This document shows, one piece after another, positions 47,900 to 59,497 of a stretch of DNA of 64,000 nt. The notes under the pieces are model-generated. The model was not told the DNA's origin, ran no database searches, and saw only the letters and a program-made list of their open reading frames with translations. Where the stretch lies: assembly GCA_038501785.1 (NCBI GenBank), contig JBAMJR010000031.1:7201501-7265500 (forward strand), given 5' to 3'. Source of the stretch: Myoxocephalus aenaeus (Eukaryota > Chordata > Actinopteri > Perciformes > Cottidae). Each line of letters starts with the position of its first letter. Position 1 is the first letter of the stretch. The position numbers and the translations under genes are program-made.

Positions 47900-48245
47900 C
47901 TAAACATTATCTGCGTCGCCAAAGTCTGATAGCTTATTGCTCTGCACCATAGAGCTCTTGTTGTCCAGAAACTATTAAAATAAATGAGCGGTCCCGTTGC
48001 ACTGGGTGAAATGTTCAATCTAGTTTGTTTTGAGTCCATCCCACAAACTCAGTTCCGCTGCTGTAAATGCACAGTAGCCCACCAAATCTACAGCTAAAAA
48101 TAGTTCCCAAAAGATGACTATAATTCCTGTTAAAGTTCAAGTTTCAAGGTGTTGCTGTTATCGGCAGGTAGAGTCTGACGTTAGCTCTGCAGGTCAGAAG
48201 TGGTTGTTTAGATGAAGCTAACCCCAGGTCTGTGTTCCTGGTATA
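47900..48245. repeat. Possible interspersed repeat
   Basis: CGCCAAAGTCTGATAGCTTA, GCACCATAGAGCTC, TTGTTGTCCAGAAACTATTA, CCGTTGCACTGGGTGAAATG, TTTGAGTCCATCCCACAAAC, CAGTTCCGCTGCTGTAAATG. This chain seems familiar from fish genomes, but I am not certain. A library search would settle it. Confidence 0.4.
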
Positions 48246-49999
48246 AGAAGCGGTGAAGCCAAACTCTCCAGATGGGCACAGAGTGTTCAGAACCACAACT
48301 CCCTCAGGAGCCCTGCCCAGCATCGCCCATCAAAAAGCTGCCTCACATGGTTTTACTTTTCCTTTCACTTCACTTTATGATATGGAAAATAATAATGATT
48401 TTCAGAGACCGCATTTTAAAATTAAAATGGAAACAATCTTTTTCCGTCTTTAAGCTGTGCAGCAGTTTGAAGGCTGTTGTGTGTCTACGCATTTCACATG
48501 TGGCCAAACTGTTTCAAGGCATCTTTTAAACTCCCTATCTCTGACCTACCAGGCCCACTTTACGCTCCTCGCTGCTCAGTTGAAGTCGAGTTGCACTGCA
48601 GAGTAACACATCAAAGCCCCACCCTCTGTGAGTCGGCCAGATGTCCCGTGGTCATTTTTAAACTCACACCCCGGCGCATGACATGGAGCAGTGTGTAAGC
48701 ATGTAGACAGAGGTGGATGGGCCGATTCGAAATTGGAAAAGGAAGCCTGTATTTATGAGGTGGTTTGAGGTGCTGTGTTAAGACAGGCTTAGCCTGCCAC
48801 TCTCCCTCTGACAGCCCTGTTTCCCCCTGAGCAGGGGTGACCAGAGACGGAGAGAGGTGAAGGAGTGAAGGCAGGAAACCTGTCAAAGCCGGTCCAGACC
48901 AGACCTGGACCCATGGTGAACAGACTCAGGCAGGTGATGGAGCAAATCACACTGACGGAAGATGTAAAGCTTAATGTTCACGTTACTCATATTTTCATAA
49001 CAAGAAAAAAACGGAAACATAGGAAAAGTGTTTCCTAATGCGAGCCCAGTGCATGCTGGGACAAGCTGAACCTTCCATGACCTTAAACAGGAAAAGCTTT
49101 GTAAGAAAAAATATTATTCTAAGAAACAGACACAAGTTATAGCAAGTTGAAACACTTTCTCTGCCATTTACCAGTTAACTCCAATAGTCCCGTCTCTTCA
49201 TTCCACGTTGACGTCATCACATGCTGGAGTGCCCCGTTGAGATTTAAAGCGGGAGGTTGGACGTGTGGTCTTCTCCATACCTGCCACCTTAACAAGCCCC
49301 CTGGCTGCACTCCGAGGGGAGGCTTACATCAAACCTGTCTTTCTGTACCTCGGCTAGAGGTAAGATGAGTGATCTCCCGGTGCGGGGATCCCCTCTCCCC
49401 CACACAGCGGCCCTCCTCCCCTCCCGCTCTGCCACAGCGGCCAGCCCATGTGAGTCAAATTATTGTAATTGAGCAAGGATGGAGTCGGGTGTGAGGTGAT
49501 CTCTCTCTTCATCCCCTCCCTCCCGCTCTCCCTTGCTCTCTCTCTCTCTTTCTCTCTCAGATATTTCTCCACATGTTGTGAAAATGACCAGCAAGCATCT
49601 CTTTTTTTCATCCGCCTAAGACTGCCCGTAACACAGAAATCAATTACCTCCTTTCAAGTCAGATCAAAGGCCCAATACACCGTCCAGGTCTCTCCACAAC
49701 CTGGGGGACAATTAACTCTCCCTTTGGACAGAGACCAGGCTGGACAGATGAAGGGGGACTGCTGCCACTGTTCACATACGTGTGAAGCAGTTGTAAACAA
49801 ATGGGAAGTGATCAGCATCATTTCAACTAGCACGCCCCTGATTTACCAGTTAGTTGTGCATCAATACAACAGGATAATACGTTTTAATTAATTTGCTGGG
49901 GACATCGAGCCAAAACGAAAGAGGACTTTGACTTCTGTATTTATTTTAACGGATATAAGATGACATGTGGCTGGCACGGCCATGGATGGATTATGAGAC

Positions 50000-50440
50000 A
50001 AATGGGCCCCTGGGAACAGACGTGTAAAAGCCCCCCAGCCCGCCTATAGGAGCAAGACAACCGACTGAAAGAGACACAAAACAACTACAAACAATGCTGA
50101 TATGCTGCTTGTTCTTTGTATTTCTGTAGTTGTTTTTTGTCTCTTTGCAGTCATTATGTGTGTCTTTTGTGTTGTTTTGTCTGTGGTTGTGGACATTTTG
50201 CACCTCTCAGTGGTCTTTTTGTATCCATTTGTTGTCAGCTTGTGTTTCTTTGAAGTTGTTTTGCATTACTTTGTGGTCATATTGTGTCTCTTTTATGTGT
50301 GTGTAAATATGTATATATATATATATATATTATATATTTGGTTGTTTGCATCTCCTTGTAGGCGGTTTGCATTTCGATGTGGTTGTTTTGGCTCCGGCCC
50401 AGTTGCCCCCTGACCCCTTGGGCCTTTGTACCAGGCCCGT
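50000..50440. repeat. Diverged minisatellite with inverted left flank (TTTTGTGTCTCTTTG type)
   Basis: Between about 50100 and 50390 the + strand repeats variants of a unit of about 21-24 bases, GTTGTTTTGTGTCTCTTTG-like (TTGTTTTTTGTCTCTTTGCAG, GTGTCTTTTGTGTTGTTTTG, TTGTTTTGCATTACTTTGTGG, ATTGTGTCTCTTTTATG). Just left, at 50070-50096, the reverse-complement unit appears (GAGACACAAAACAACTACAA). Flanks are GC-rich with GGGCCCCTGG on the left and CCCTTGGGCC on the right. This is a known style of fish repeat. An AT run (50308-50337) interrupts it. Confidence 0.7.
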
Positions 50441-51899
50441 TCAGTAAGGCCTCTATGGGCATGGTTGTGGCACAACATAGTGTATAGTTTGACATCAAAC
50501 CGTTTGGACAAGGGGAGCGAAGGGATCTTTCGTCCACAGACAGGTGCACTGACCCTGTCCACCCCTGAAGGTGCCACTTGCATTTTATTGGACATTTAGG
50601 GCCGGCCAGCATTTTTTTAACAGCCACCTGGATGCAATAAAGGACCAGCTCCTGAGCTCTGGCTGCCCAGAGGATTTCCCAGCAGCTCCCGTGGGACCTC
50701 TGGCTAGTTAAGATGTTTATTAAGCTGAAAGTGGTCCAGTGGGAAAACACAGCACTTCTGAGAGATTCAGGCCAGCAGTTTTCTTGTTAGTCGGAGCGCT
50801 CCCCGGAGAATTGGGTTTCTTTTTCTTTCAAACCTCGGAGGGAGGACAGGGTCAGTTCACAGGGCACGAGGTTGACCAACTGGTAACTAGGCACATGAAC
50901 CCAGGAAGGGAATATCTAGAGACCATCAAGGTCAGCTTGGAGCGATTCCCACAGTTCCCAAACTGAGTGCTGGAGCTAAACACATCCTAGGTAGCTCTCG
51001 AATGCAGTTTTAGAGACACTCTAGAAATATAATTGTCTAGATTTTCAGGAATATCTTGTGGACGCAGCTATGGCTATAGCTAATTAGAGAGTGGTTTTCA
51101 AGCGTTGCATCTATATGTGAGCACGTTTTAGTTTCTCTCTTCTGAACCTATTTTACTTTTTTGAAATGATTGATAGAAGCTATAATCTAAATGGGAGTGG
51201 ATATCACAGCTTCAACACATCGGTGTTACTTTTGTTTTAATGCAGAACCGAAGTTCTTTGAAGAAAATGTCCATCCAGAGCATTGTGGCGTTAGTTCTGC
51301 TCGCTGTGTGACAGACGTTGACCTCACTAAGCTCAGCTGGACCGCTAGTTCAAAGCGCTGCTCTTTAGCCTCGGGCACTCTGCCCTCATAACTTTAGTTA
51401 GCCTGTTAGCCCGTGTTTTGATTTCTAAAAGTTTAGCAGCTATACACTGCTTAAAGGAGAGGAGTTTAGAGAAAATGTAGAGGGATATTTACAATTGCCT
51501 CTCTACTGCTCATGATTATTAAATTTTTTGGTGTTTAATTTTGAATTTTCTCGGGGCCAAACTGCAGAGCCGATGGTTAGCACATTGTGAACTGAGCAGC
51601 ACATGCGGCCAGTGATGGGTTTTTAGTGCTCTCTGCCTAATGTTCAGGACAGATTAAAAAAGGTTTGCCTGTGACAGATGCTGTCTAGATCTTCACTACC
51701 AGATCCACCCAGCTGCAAAACATCTGGCTGGATTTCTACCTTTTTCTCTGAAGTGCAGCCCATTAATGACACACCCACAATGTGTCCATGCACTCGCATT
51801 CACGACACAGAAAACACGTCCAGCGTGTTTATTGAGACAAAGACAAAAGAATCACACATATGCAGATGTTTGATTATAAGTATTTTTTTATTGCTGCAT

Positions 51900-52300
51900 A
51901 TTTTAATTTATTTTGTTTTTGTCTACGCATATAACTCATAGATTGATGTTGCTTCAAGTTTCATTCTGCACACATTTGTTTGCCGTGAAAGCAATTCCAG
52001 CTCTGTATCACAGCCAGTATGAGATGTATTTAGAATATCTTTCACTACTGCCGCGAAGTCTGCCAGCACATTTTTACAATTTATTCAGCAGACAGAATTT
52101 ATGCATTCCACATGAGGAGCGGGTAGCGAAGGCCTACGCTTGTTGTTAATGGCACACATCCTAAAATCATGCTCCTGGCCTCCTGCAGCCTCCACTTTTT
52201 TTTTGTCAGAGGAAACATTATTTTTGCAGAGACAAATCCACTGAATAACATGCTCATCTGATGAAAGCCGCTGCAAATCTTGCCTGAGCTGAGGTACTTT
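51900..52300. promoter_or_regulatory. Candidate enhancer block between the genes
   Basis: Unique, balanced, non-coding sequence with TTTACAATTTATTCAGCAG, ATTTATGCATTCCACATG, TTGTTAATGGC, CACTGAATAACATGC and TTGCTAATGATG words. It lies about 6.5-7 kb upstream of lmx1b. Role is inferred. Confidence 0.3.
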
Positions 52301-52976
52301 TTGCTAATGATGAAAACAGTCGTGTAACAACAAATGCCACGTATCCCGCTGTGACGAGGCGGTAAAATATCAGTTGCTTATATAAACAAAAGCCAGCGTT
52401 TTCCACATTTTTGAAAGCCTTTTCTCAAAGGGCAAACCATTGTTTTCTTTCCGTGTCGCTTTTCCACTCAGCACCTCTGTGAGGAATATTGAATGGTCCT
52501 TTTTGGGGAAAGAATTCAAATTGTTTCGGCTCTCATCTAGAGTTAAAGAAAGTCCCTAATACATGTGGGTGTGTGACATTTGGAGACCATGGTTTAATTT
52601 TGTTTAAAATTCCCATGCAGTAAGTTGTTCCTCATGTGTCTGAACAGCTTAAGCTCACATGCAGACTTGTTTGGCCATCGCTTGTCCGTGAAGTGAAACA
52701 GAAGGGAACGGGAGATCCCCACATCAGAGAATAAACAGATTTTGTTATTGCTGGGTTTCATAATGTATCATAATGTATCATCTTTTACCATCTGCGATCC
52801 ATCTTTGAACAACTTTTTGTAAATGTTTTGAAGATAATCCTTTGGAAAAAGAAAATATTCATTGGGCTTTAACCAACCATTCGATTTTTGTTTTTTATTA
52901 TTATTGCATGGCACAATTTGGAAAGGACCTCATTCAATTTACATTTTAGTTCTCATAACTTAACCACAAAAAAACT

Positions 52977-52988
52977 GGGGGGGGGGGG
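52977..52988. repeat. G12 homopolymer
   Basis: Twelve G in a row; likely site of sequencing length error. Confidence 0.95.
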
Positions 52989-53336
52989 AATAAAACTTGA
53001 ATTTAACTTAATTTACTGCAAATCATTATGAAAGACGTGAAATATGTGATTTTGTATTTGAAGAATGGAAATGATAAAAAAAAAACATGGGCGGCAATAC
53101 CTTTCAAATTTAATTTGTGGAGTATTTGGCAAATTCATGAAATCAAAAATCTAAAACATATTGTGTTCATTTATGTTTATCCTGTAATAATTTGTATTTG
53201 TATTGAAGTATGTGATTCTCCGAAGATGGTTGTGATTAAAGATGTACTGAACCAACAGAGAGAAGTTATTCGAAGTTATTGCTGTAAAATTAAACTGACA
53301 CATGATGAGAACACACATTGAAAACATTTCAAAGTA

Positions 53337-53337
<1 letters not shown>

Positions 53338-53400
<63 letters not shown>
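53338..53400. repeat. (TA)n microsatellite
   Basis: About 60 bases of nearly pure TA with one AAAT interruption at the left. Cruciform-prone. Confidence 0.96.
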
Positions 53401-53404
<4 letters not shown>

Positions 53405-53697
53405 GGCGGTAAAGTATTATGTTTTTGCATTTTAGATTCAGAAAATTGCAATTGATGGGTTTGAAAATAAAGATATTTGCATATGATTAAAGATTAATTA
53501 CAGATTTAAAAAATGCCATGAAACAATTGTGTATGACTTATATCTAAGCATTTACAAGTCAGTGTCTTAAATACCAGACATGGTGTTTCTATTATTCTTT
53601 TCAAAAAGCTTTACAGGGGAAATTAATGGGGAAATTAATCATATATGCTCTAAAAGCCTGCCTAAAGTTTTTTATTTTTTTTAAATAAGGTTTTACT

Positions 53698-53721
53698 TTT
53701 ACTTTACTTAAGTAAAGTAAA
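53698..53721. repeat. Perfect 24-bp palindrome centred on CTTAAG
   Basis: Twelve bases on each side of the centre (TTTACTTTACTT / AAGTAAAGTAAA) are exact reverse complements with no spacer. The motif TTTACTTAAGTAAA is common in fish repeats, so this may be a trace of one. Confidence 0.9.
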
Positions 53722-54505
53722 TACAATTTCAGTATTGTGTACTTCATTGAAATTTTAACAAACAATAATAGCATGCCATTTTATGTGTCTTGAAAGAATA
53801 GAGTAATGTTAATTGTGTTTAATTATTTTATTTACACCATGTAGTGCTTCATTCTCTGCCCCTTTCACATTATTTCATATAAGTATTTCTTCAGTTGTGT
53901 TATTTTTAAGCTATATTATAAGTTTAGCTGTGGAGCAGCAGGGTAGGTTGTACTGCCTGGTTTTGTCCAGCAGGGGGCGATATTGTAATTCAGATAGCAG
54001 GTTTAGGGTGCTTCTGGTAATATCGCATACACTGAGAAGTAATTTGTTTAGGCTGAGTCAGGGGACCAGATGCATAAATCTGACTGCATCCTGGATCACT
54101 GTCATCAGGTGACACCACAGTCTGGTCTGTAGCTCAGAATGATGATTTGTAGTATAGTGGTCTTTACCAAAATGGCAAGAAATTTAAATACATTGAACAA
54201 AAAATGCCTTGCAGCCAGTTGTCTTTTCTCTAGATTTTAATTAAATGGTTATGCGTATTATTCTATTGTTTTTTTTTATTGTTTTAAAAGTGACAAATCC
54301 CTTGGAGGGATTTTTTGAATGCCCAAAACATTACTCTGAAATATATGTAAATATATTTAACACTTCAAACAGTACTATTTACATATAATACTTGGATATT
54401 ATTGAGGTATTTCCCTGTACTTAATGGTTCATACACTCATAATTCAATTACATCAAGATCGTTTACTTAAAACATTACAACATAATTATTTGAATGATTA
54501 CCAAC

Positions 54506-54507
54506 AA

Positions 54508-54566
<59 letters not shown>
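54506..54566. repeat. (CA)n-(TA)n compound microsatellite
   Basis: Short CA run followed by about 23 TA units. Confidence 0.95.
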
Positions 54567-54568
<2 letters not shown>

Positions 54569-54928
54569 GGTTGTTGTTATTTTATAAAACGTATCAAATC
54601 AGTTGCATTATAGGTCTAAGCATTTTTTTATGTTCTATATTGTGTGCGATATTAGATCTTATGTTAATTAAAGTACAGCTCAGTTTTGCTCCGTGCACAC
54701 ATGCAGGTAAACAGTTCTCAGTCTCACATTTCAAACTTGTAGGTCAGCTTGCGTCACACAGGGCTGTGTCAGGCCATCTGTCAAGAACTCAATACATTTG
54801 TCAGTGGAGAAAAAGAAAAAAAAACTGAATCCAATAAATCATAACATAAACAAATCTAGCCATGGGTTGACAGTGCTGTATTATACTTTGGCTAAATCCT
54901 GAGGGAGTTGGGATTATCCTGCAGTATC

Positions 54929-54947
54929 TTTTTTTTTTTTTTTTTTT
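54929..54947. repeat. Poly-T run
   Basis: Nineteen T in a row. No retrotransposon body was found attached. Confidence 0.9.
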
Positions 54948-55159
54948 GCCATGTGGTTCAGGGCGAATATAAGCAGAAATATGTGTCTGAGTGGGGAAAA
55001 GGGGATATGATGGAGAGAGAGAAAGCTCCACTGTTGCTCTTGTGTGCATATGTGAATTTAAGCAAACTCAAATGAATAAATAATGCTGATAGAAACATCT
55101 CCAAAAATCAGATGGACTCCATTTGTGACTTGAATTAAAAATCCATGACAGTTGTTTCA

Positions 55160-55300
55160 TGCTACTTTAGTATTCAGGGCCCCTGAGGCCCGAGGGCCCC
55201 GCATCTCATCCCCTATTTGTTATTTCAGCAGTGCGCCGCCGCCTGTTTGCCTCCTGTGTGAAATCACTGTGGAACAACATTCACTTTTTAAAGCAGGAAG
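55160..55300. promoter_or_regulatory. Candidate conserved non-coding element
   Basis: GC-rich unique block (GGGCCCCTGAGGCCCGAGGG, CAGTGCGCCGCCGCCTG, GTGTGAAATCACTGTGG) about 3.5-4 kb upstream of lmx1b. Inferred from composition only. Confidence 0.25.
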
Positions 55301-56539
55301 GCCACGAACAAAAAAGAAAGAAGCGGAAACCCCTCAAATTTAGCAAGAAAAGAAGAAACTGATGAATCTTTGCAAACCTCCAGTGAGCGTTACTGCTGAT
55401 CCACGACCGGCCAGCGGCTCCGGGACGCGACGCGCTCTGCCCTGGAAAGCCTCTCCACAGCCCATAATGATTTCACTCAAACGTCCTGATATGCGGGCTG
55501 AACGAAGAATGACACACAACATTTCCCCCGATTCCTGAACCGTATTGAGCACGAGGAGCGCTGCTGCTGCGTTTAAGATGCTCAAGTGCAAATTATAAAG
55601 AAGCCGGTTTTACTTTTTTTCTTTCATTCGAGCTTAAAAAAAAAACCCCAACAAGCATCATGGAGAGCTTAGAAACACTCATTAAAAGATCAAAGTGAGT
55701 TAACTATCAAAGTCTTCTAGCCATGCAATTTAGGGAGCCATTATGTCTTTGGTTTGCTGAGTTTCTCCTTTGAGGATTTCAACTGTTCTTCACATTTCCA
55801 CTCAGGTATTTTATTTTTAAAATGCTTATCTTTGCGCGTCGTTTTGGGCATAATTGATCTGCTCTCATTTCAGTTGAAGCAACAAAAAAAACATAATGAC
55901 ATGAATGCAGCTTTTATTACAGTCCACATATTCATATTTTAGCTTGACGTTGAGGATTATTCAATGCGTTGCTTGTAGCCTGCGGCCGGCTGGAGGCCGG
56001 ACTCAGTGTGAGATGTGTGAGTTATTCTCTGGCTTGGAAAATGAATGGATCCTGCGTGGCGTATAAACAGCGTGATGTTAATGTAATTAAAGTAGACAAT
56101 GGTGGATATGTTTATACATATATTTTGATTTGATTGATGCGTTTGTTTGGATTAGATTGAGATGTAACAAAGTCAAGAAATAAATTGCTGTGTTTAATGT
56201 ATTAAGTGTCAGTGTTGTATCATTCTGGTAATTCTTTACCTTTTCAGAACAGGCCTACACATTCATTTATAAAGACACATTATTTTAAACAGGCGTAACA
56301 CTGATTGTTTAGGTTTTCATGAGCGCACTTTTACCCAAACTTTCTGTCTCTTCTATTGTAAGAAATCCTACAATTTTGAAGGTAAAACTGTTCGTTTTTA
56401 ACTTTGCTCTCGCTCAGCCGTTTAAGTACAATATCATATTTTTCGCTTTTTCCAGAAATAATTTGCTCTTCTTCTGCATTGAAAGCTAATTTATTTTCAT
56501 ATTCAGAGTCATTACACTCACCGTGAAAACTAATCGAAA

Positions 56540-56835
56540 TCACAGCAGCCTGCAGGAATGTGCGCTCCTATAATGGCGCATTATAATGGTCTCTTACCTT
56601 TCCGATGGATGCAACAGTTCTGGTTACTTTAAAGTAAATTGCTTAACTTAAGGAGGCCATTGCTTTCTGTACTGCACACCTGCTGCAACGTTTTTTCTTC
56701 TTCTTCTTCCTGCCTTATAGCGGCAGGCGAGGGAGGGCTGGTCATGAGGCTCATTAAAACACCGCCGGCTAAAAGTTGGCGGATTGATTTATTGAATGAA
56801 TGTTTGATGTCCTCATGCACACAAGTGACCTGGCC
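56540..56835. promoter_or_regulatory. lmx1b: Candidate proximal regulatory block of lmx1b
   Basis: Contains CCTATAATGGCGCATTATAA (a near-palindromic TAATGGCGCATTA core), AAATTGCTTAACTTAAGGAG, TAGCGGCAGGCGAGGG, GGCTCATTAAAACACCGCCG and GGATTGATTTATTGAATG. Mixed AT-rich homeobox words and CpG-containing words, no repeat, no coding signature, about 2.5 kb upstream of the lmx1b start codon. Assignment to lmx1b is by position. Confidence 0.35.
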
Positions 56836-57878
56836 GATAGGGTAACTGCTGAAGGGACGCCGGGGGAGGGAGAGGAGGACGGGACACGAGATATATTAGC
56901 CTATATATGTTTTTAAAAATGTATTGATTATATTGTATAGGGCTCAGCTCGTAATGCTTCTTAGTGCTACGATAATCCAATATAGTGCCGCGGAGGTAAT
57001 TGACCCCATGCTGATAGAAGTGTTGCAAACAGAAGAAAACACAAACAGCTAAGCCAGACAGGGATGGATGACTTCATGACTGGCAGGTACGGACTGATTC
57101 TGATTTTAACGCAGTACGTGTACACGTGTTCTTTGAATGAAAAATATAGAATACGTATTTATATCATATTTATTTGAGCTTTAAATATTTCTGTGTTAGA
57201 ATTTTTTTTGAAACCGGTGACAATAGGTGAACATACTGATGTATTTTCTGTGTCTGTCTCCTCTGACTCTTCTAGTTCTCTCAGTGACCGGCAGAGGGCC
57301 TCGCCAACAGGCTGCTCTCTGTCTCCAAACTGGGCTACAGGTCAGCGCCTTGATGCTCCACAAAGGACACCAGAAACATCCGCGAGGCCTTTACGCAGAC
57401 ACATGTGGACGTGTGTCCTTCCTTTATGTTTTTCATTAATACAATTGGACATATATGACAGATTTCTTTTCTTAAGATTATATCAATGTATTATAATACA
57501 TATTATTACCGTTGCCGTTGTGTCTGTCATACTCTCCTAATGTCTTCATTGTGTATAATTCAGCAGCAGGTCGTTATTCTTTTTATTAAGATTAAAATAA
57601 AAGCTATCATGAGTTTATCTGCTCATAGAGCACCACTGCTCTACAATACGTGTCATGGGACGTGTGTCCCATCATGTGTCCGGTCCTCAGTGCCGGTGTC
57701 TGCGGCTATATCTTATTTAAAGAGCGTGATAACAATGAGCCTCTCATGCAGCGTGACATGAGGAGCAGCGCGCAATCCCTTTAGCAGCCCTGTAATTTCA
57801 GACAGGCCTCAACGCAACATCCTCCAGCACCGTTGCAAACGTCTTGATAACCCCTTAAATATGTGTGTACTGATCTCT

Positions 57879-58150
57879 CAATAATAATAATAATAATATC
57901 ATTTTTAAAATAACGCTCATTTAGTTGTTTTGGGATTTTCAAGCATTCAGATTGGGTTTGACACGAGGGCTCATTCCCATAAGATATAATTATAGCTGCT
58001 GTGTTCCTGTAAAATAATTACAGGACAGACCCTTAGTATTATTATTATTATTATTATTATTATTGACAATAATAATAACACAGGCGATTAGTATTATTAT
58101 TATTATGAGTAATAATGTATGATAATAATAATAATAATGATAATAGTGGT
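57879..58150. repeat. Cluster of ATT/AAT triplet arrays
   Basis: AAT run near 57880-57897; ATT run at 58034-58064; AAT and ATT runs near 58066-58076, 58091-58106 and 58119-58142. AAT and ATT runs lie in opposite orientation close together, so the region can fold on itself. Confidence 0.9.
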
Positions 58151-58497
58151 GCTTCTCCCTGCCCCATGATGGATAGCATGGCTGCTGGTGCTGGACACGC
58201 CGCTGTTATCACCCCTGATCGCCAGGTGCATCAGCTGAAAGGGGACAGCAGCTTCAACTGAAACAATAAACAAAGGAGCAAGGAAGGCATGTGATGCTGA
58301 TCCGTATGTTTCACCCACTGACGAACATATAAATATATCAATTCATGAGGAATATAAAAAAAAATTATTCTCTCACTTCAATATTTTTGTTTGTTTTTTG
58401 TTTGCTAAATGATAGCATCACATTACAGAATGCATTGTTTTCTCAGTAACACCGTGACATAATGCATTTAATGATTAACTTCTAGTGTACTAGTATC

Positions 58498-58498
<1 letters not shown>

Positions 58499-58543
<45 letters not shown>

Positions 58544-58560
58544 AGTAGTAGTAATAGTAG
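58499..58560. repeat. (TTA)n array
   Basis: About 14 TTA units (58499-58541), followed by TAGTAGTAATAGTAG to about 58560. Only about 130 bases from the putative lmx1b promoter. Confidence 0.93.
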
Positions 58561-58619
58561 TCGTCTATACTTATGGTTATGGGCTATTATTATTATTGTT
58601 GTAATTATGACATGGCATT

Positions 58620-58790
58620 GTTGCTTCCGTGTAAAGCAGGCCTCTGTAAAATGCCAGTTTCCTCTGTTCCGCTTCCATGTGTGTGTTGTTATTGGACTGT
58701 GTGCAGCGCACTGTACTCTTCTTCTCCAATAGCATCCCAATGGCAGTGAATGGAGCATGAAAAAAGTGTAGCCATGCATGCAGGAGTGGG
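58620..58790 (+). promoter_or_regulatory. lmx1b: Candidate lmx1b core promoter with CCAAT boxes
   Basis: ATTGG at 58691-58695 and CCAAT at 58726-58730 and 58737-58741 give three NF-Y-type boxes in about 50 bases. No clear TATA box at a fitting distance. Downstream DNA becomes richer in GC and CpG and runs into the lmx1b start codon without another promoter-like signal. Transcription probably starts in the following 100 bases. The position is inferred. Confidence 0.4.
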
Positions 58791-59358
58791 AGGATCCACT
58801 CGCTTCAATCTCGATCTCAGACTTTTGCAGCGAGAGGGGCACAACCAACCAACCGTCTCTGCTACTTCCAAAGAGTTACTGCCGGGACATCTACATACAT
58901 ACACCCTCCTATTTTTGGATTTGTTGTCAAGTTGTGTTGCTTCCTCTTTTCAACCTTTAACAAAAGTGTTATTCCGTGAAGAAAAATCCCAGCTTTCTCC
59001 CGTCGGCTCGAGGACGAGAAGATAACGCTTCCTCAGTCCTCTGATCCTAACAGGTGACTGTTGAGAGACTTTCTCCACGTTTATTGTGTCCTTTCTGTCT
59101 CTCCGCGCGCGCCTCTCCTGGCACATCGGGGAAACGTGTAGCCGGTGCACACTTTCCTCTTTTTTAACTATTGTTTTTTTTTGGGTTGCATTTCACCTCA
59201 GCTCATTCTTTTTGACTTGTCCTCCTCCGAGCTGCAGGCTGTGCGTCAAGCGGAACTCGAGCGGCTCCAACAGGTTTGCGCCTCCTCGTCCTCGCGCTGC
59301 CTCCAGACGGCTCCGTGCGCCCGGGACTTCTCTTGTCAAGTCCCACCGTGTTCTTCTT
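58790..59358 (+). other. lmx1b: Probable lmx1b 5' UTR
   Basis: About 570 bases upstream of the ATG, pyrimidine-rich with CpG clusters (CCGCGCGCGCC at 59102-59112, CTCGAGCGGC). The frame of the start codon stays open upstream to about 59086 but contains no ATG, so the start at 59359 is the first in-frame one. A possible UTR intron exists: donor CCTAACAG|GTGACT (59052/59053) and acceptor CGAGCTGCAG|GCTGTG (59238/59239). There is no RNA evidence for it. Confidence 0.5.
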
Positions 59359-59497
59359 ATGGATATTGCAACAGGTCTGGTGTCGCTGGAGCGCCTCTCC
59401 GTGGGACTACAGTCCGAGACGTGCATCATGCTGGACGGCATTAAAATTGAAGACCATCCCCTGCGATCGGGACAAGCCACGCTGGGAGTCATGCTCG
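59359..59497 (+). CDS. lmx1b: lmx1b exon 1 coding part (residues 1-47)
   Basis: ATG at 59359-59361; a second in-frame ATG at 59428 encodes Met24, the start of the shorter mammalian form. Encodes MDIATGLVSLERLS... and MLDGIKIEDHPLRSGQATLG then VMLG. Donor CTCG|GTGAGT, phase 1. Matches mammalian LMX1B in length and at most positions, with differences mainly between residues 13 and 23. Confidence 0.95.

Larger units (their letters stand above)
46701..58680. other. Intergenic region between mvb12b and lmx1b
   Basis: About 12 kb with no supported gene. Contains an inverted minisatellite, several AT-rich simple repeats, a 24-bp palindrome, a possible interspersed repeat and candidate regulatory blocks (listed). 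Mammals have roughly 100 kb here, with lmx1b limb enhancers about 60 kb upstream of LMX1B (established in mouse); their fish counterparts, if kept, would fall in this interval. Confidence 0.6.

Noticed and set aside
59086..59358. N-terminal extension of lmx1b upstream of Met1
   Set aside because: The frame is open but has no ATG before 59359, and the extension does not resemble LMX1B. It is UTR.
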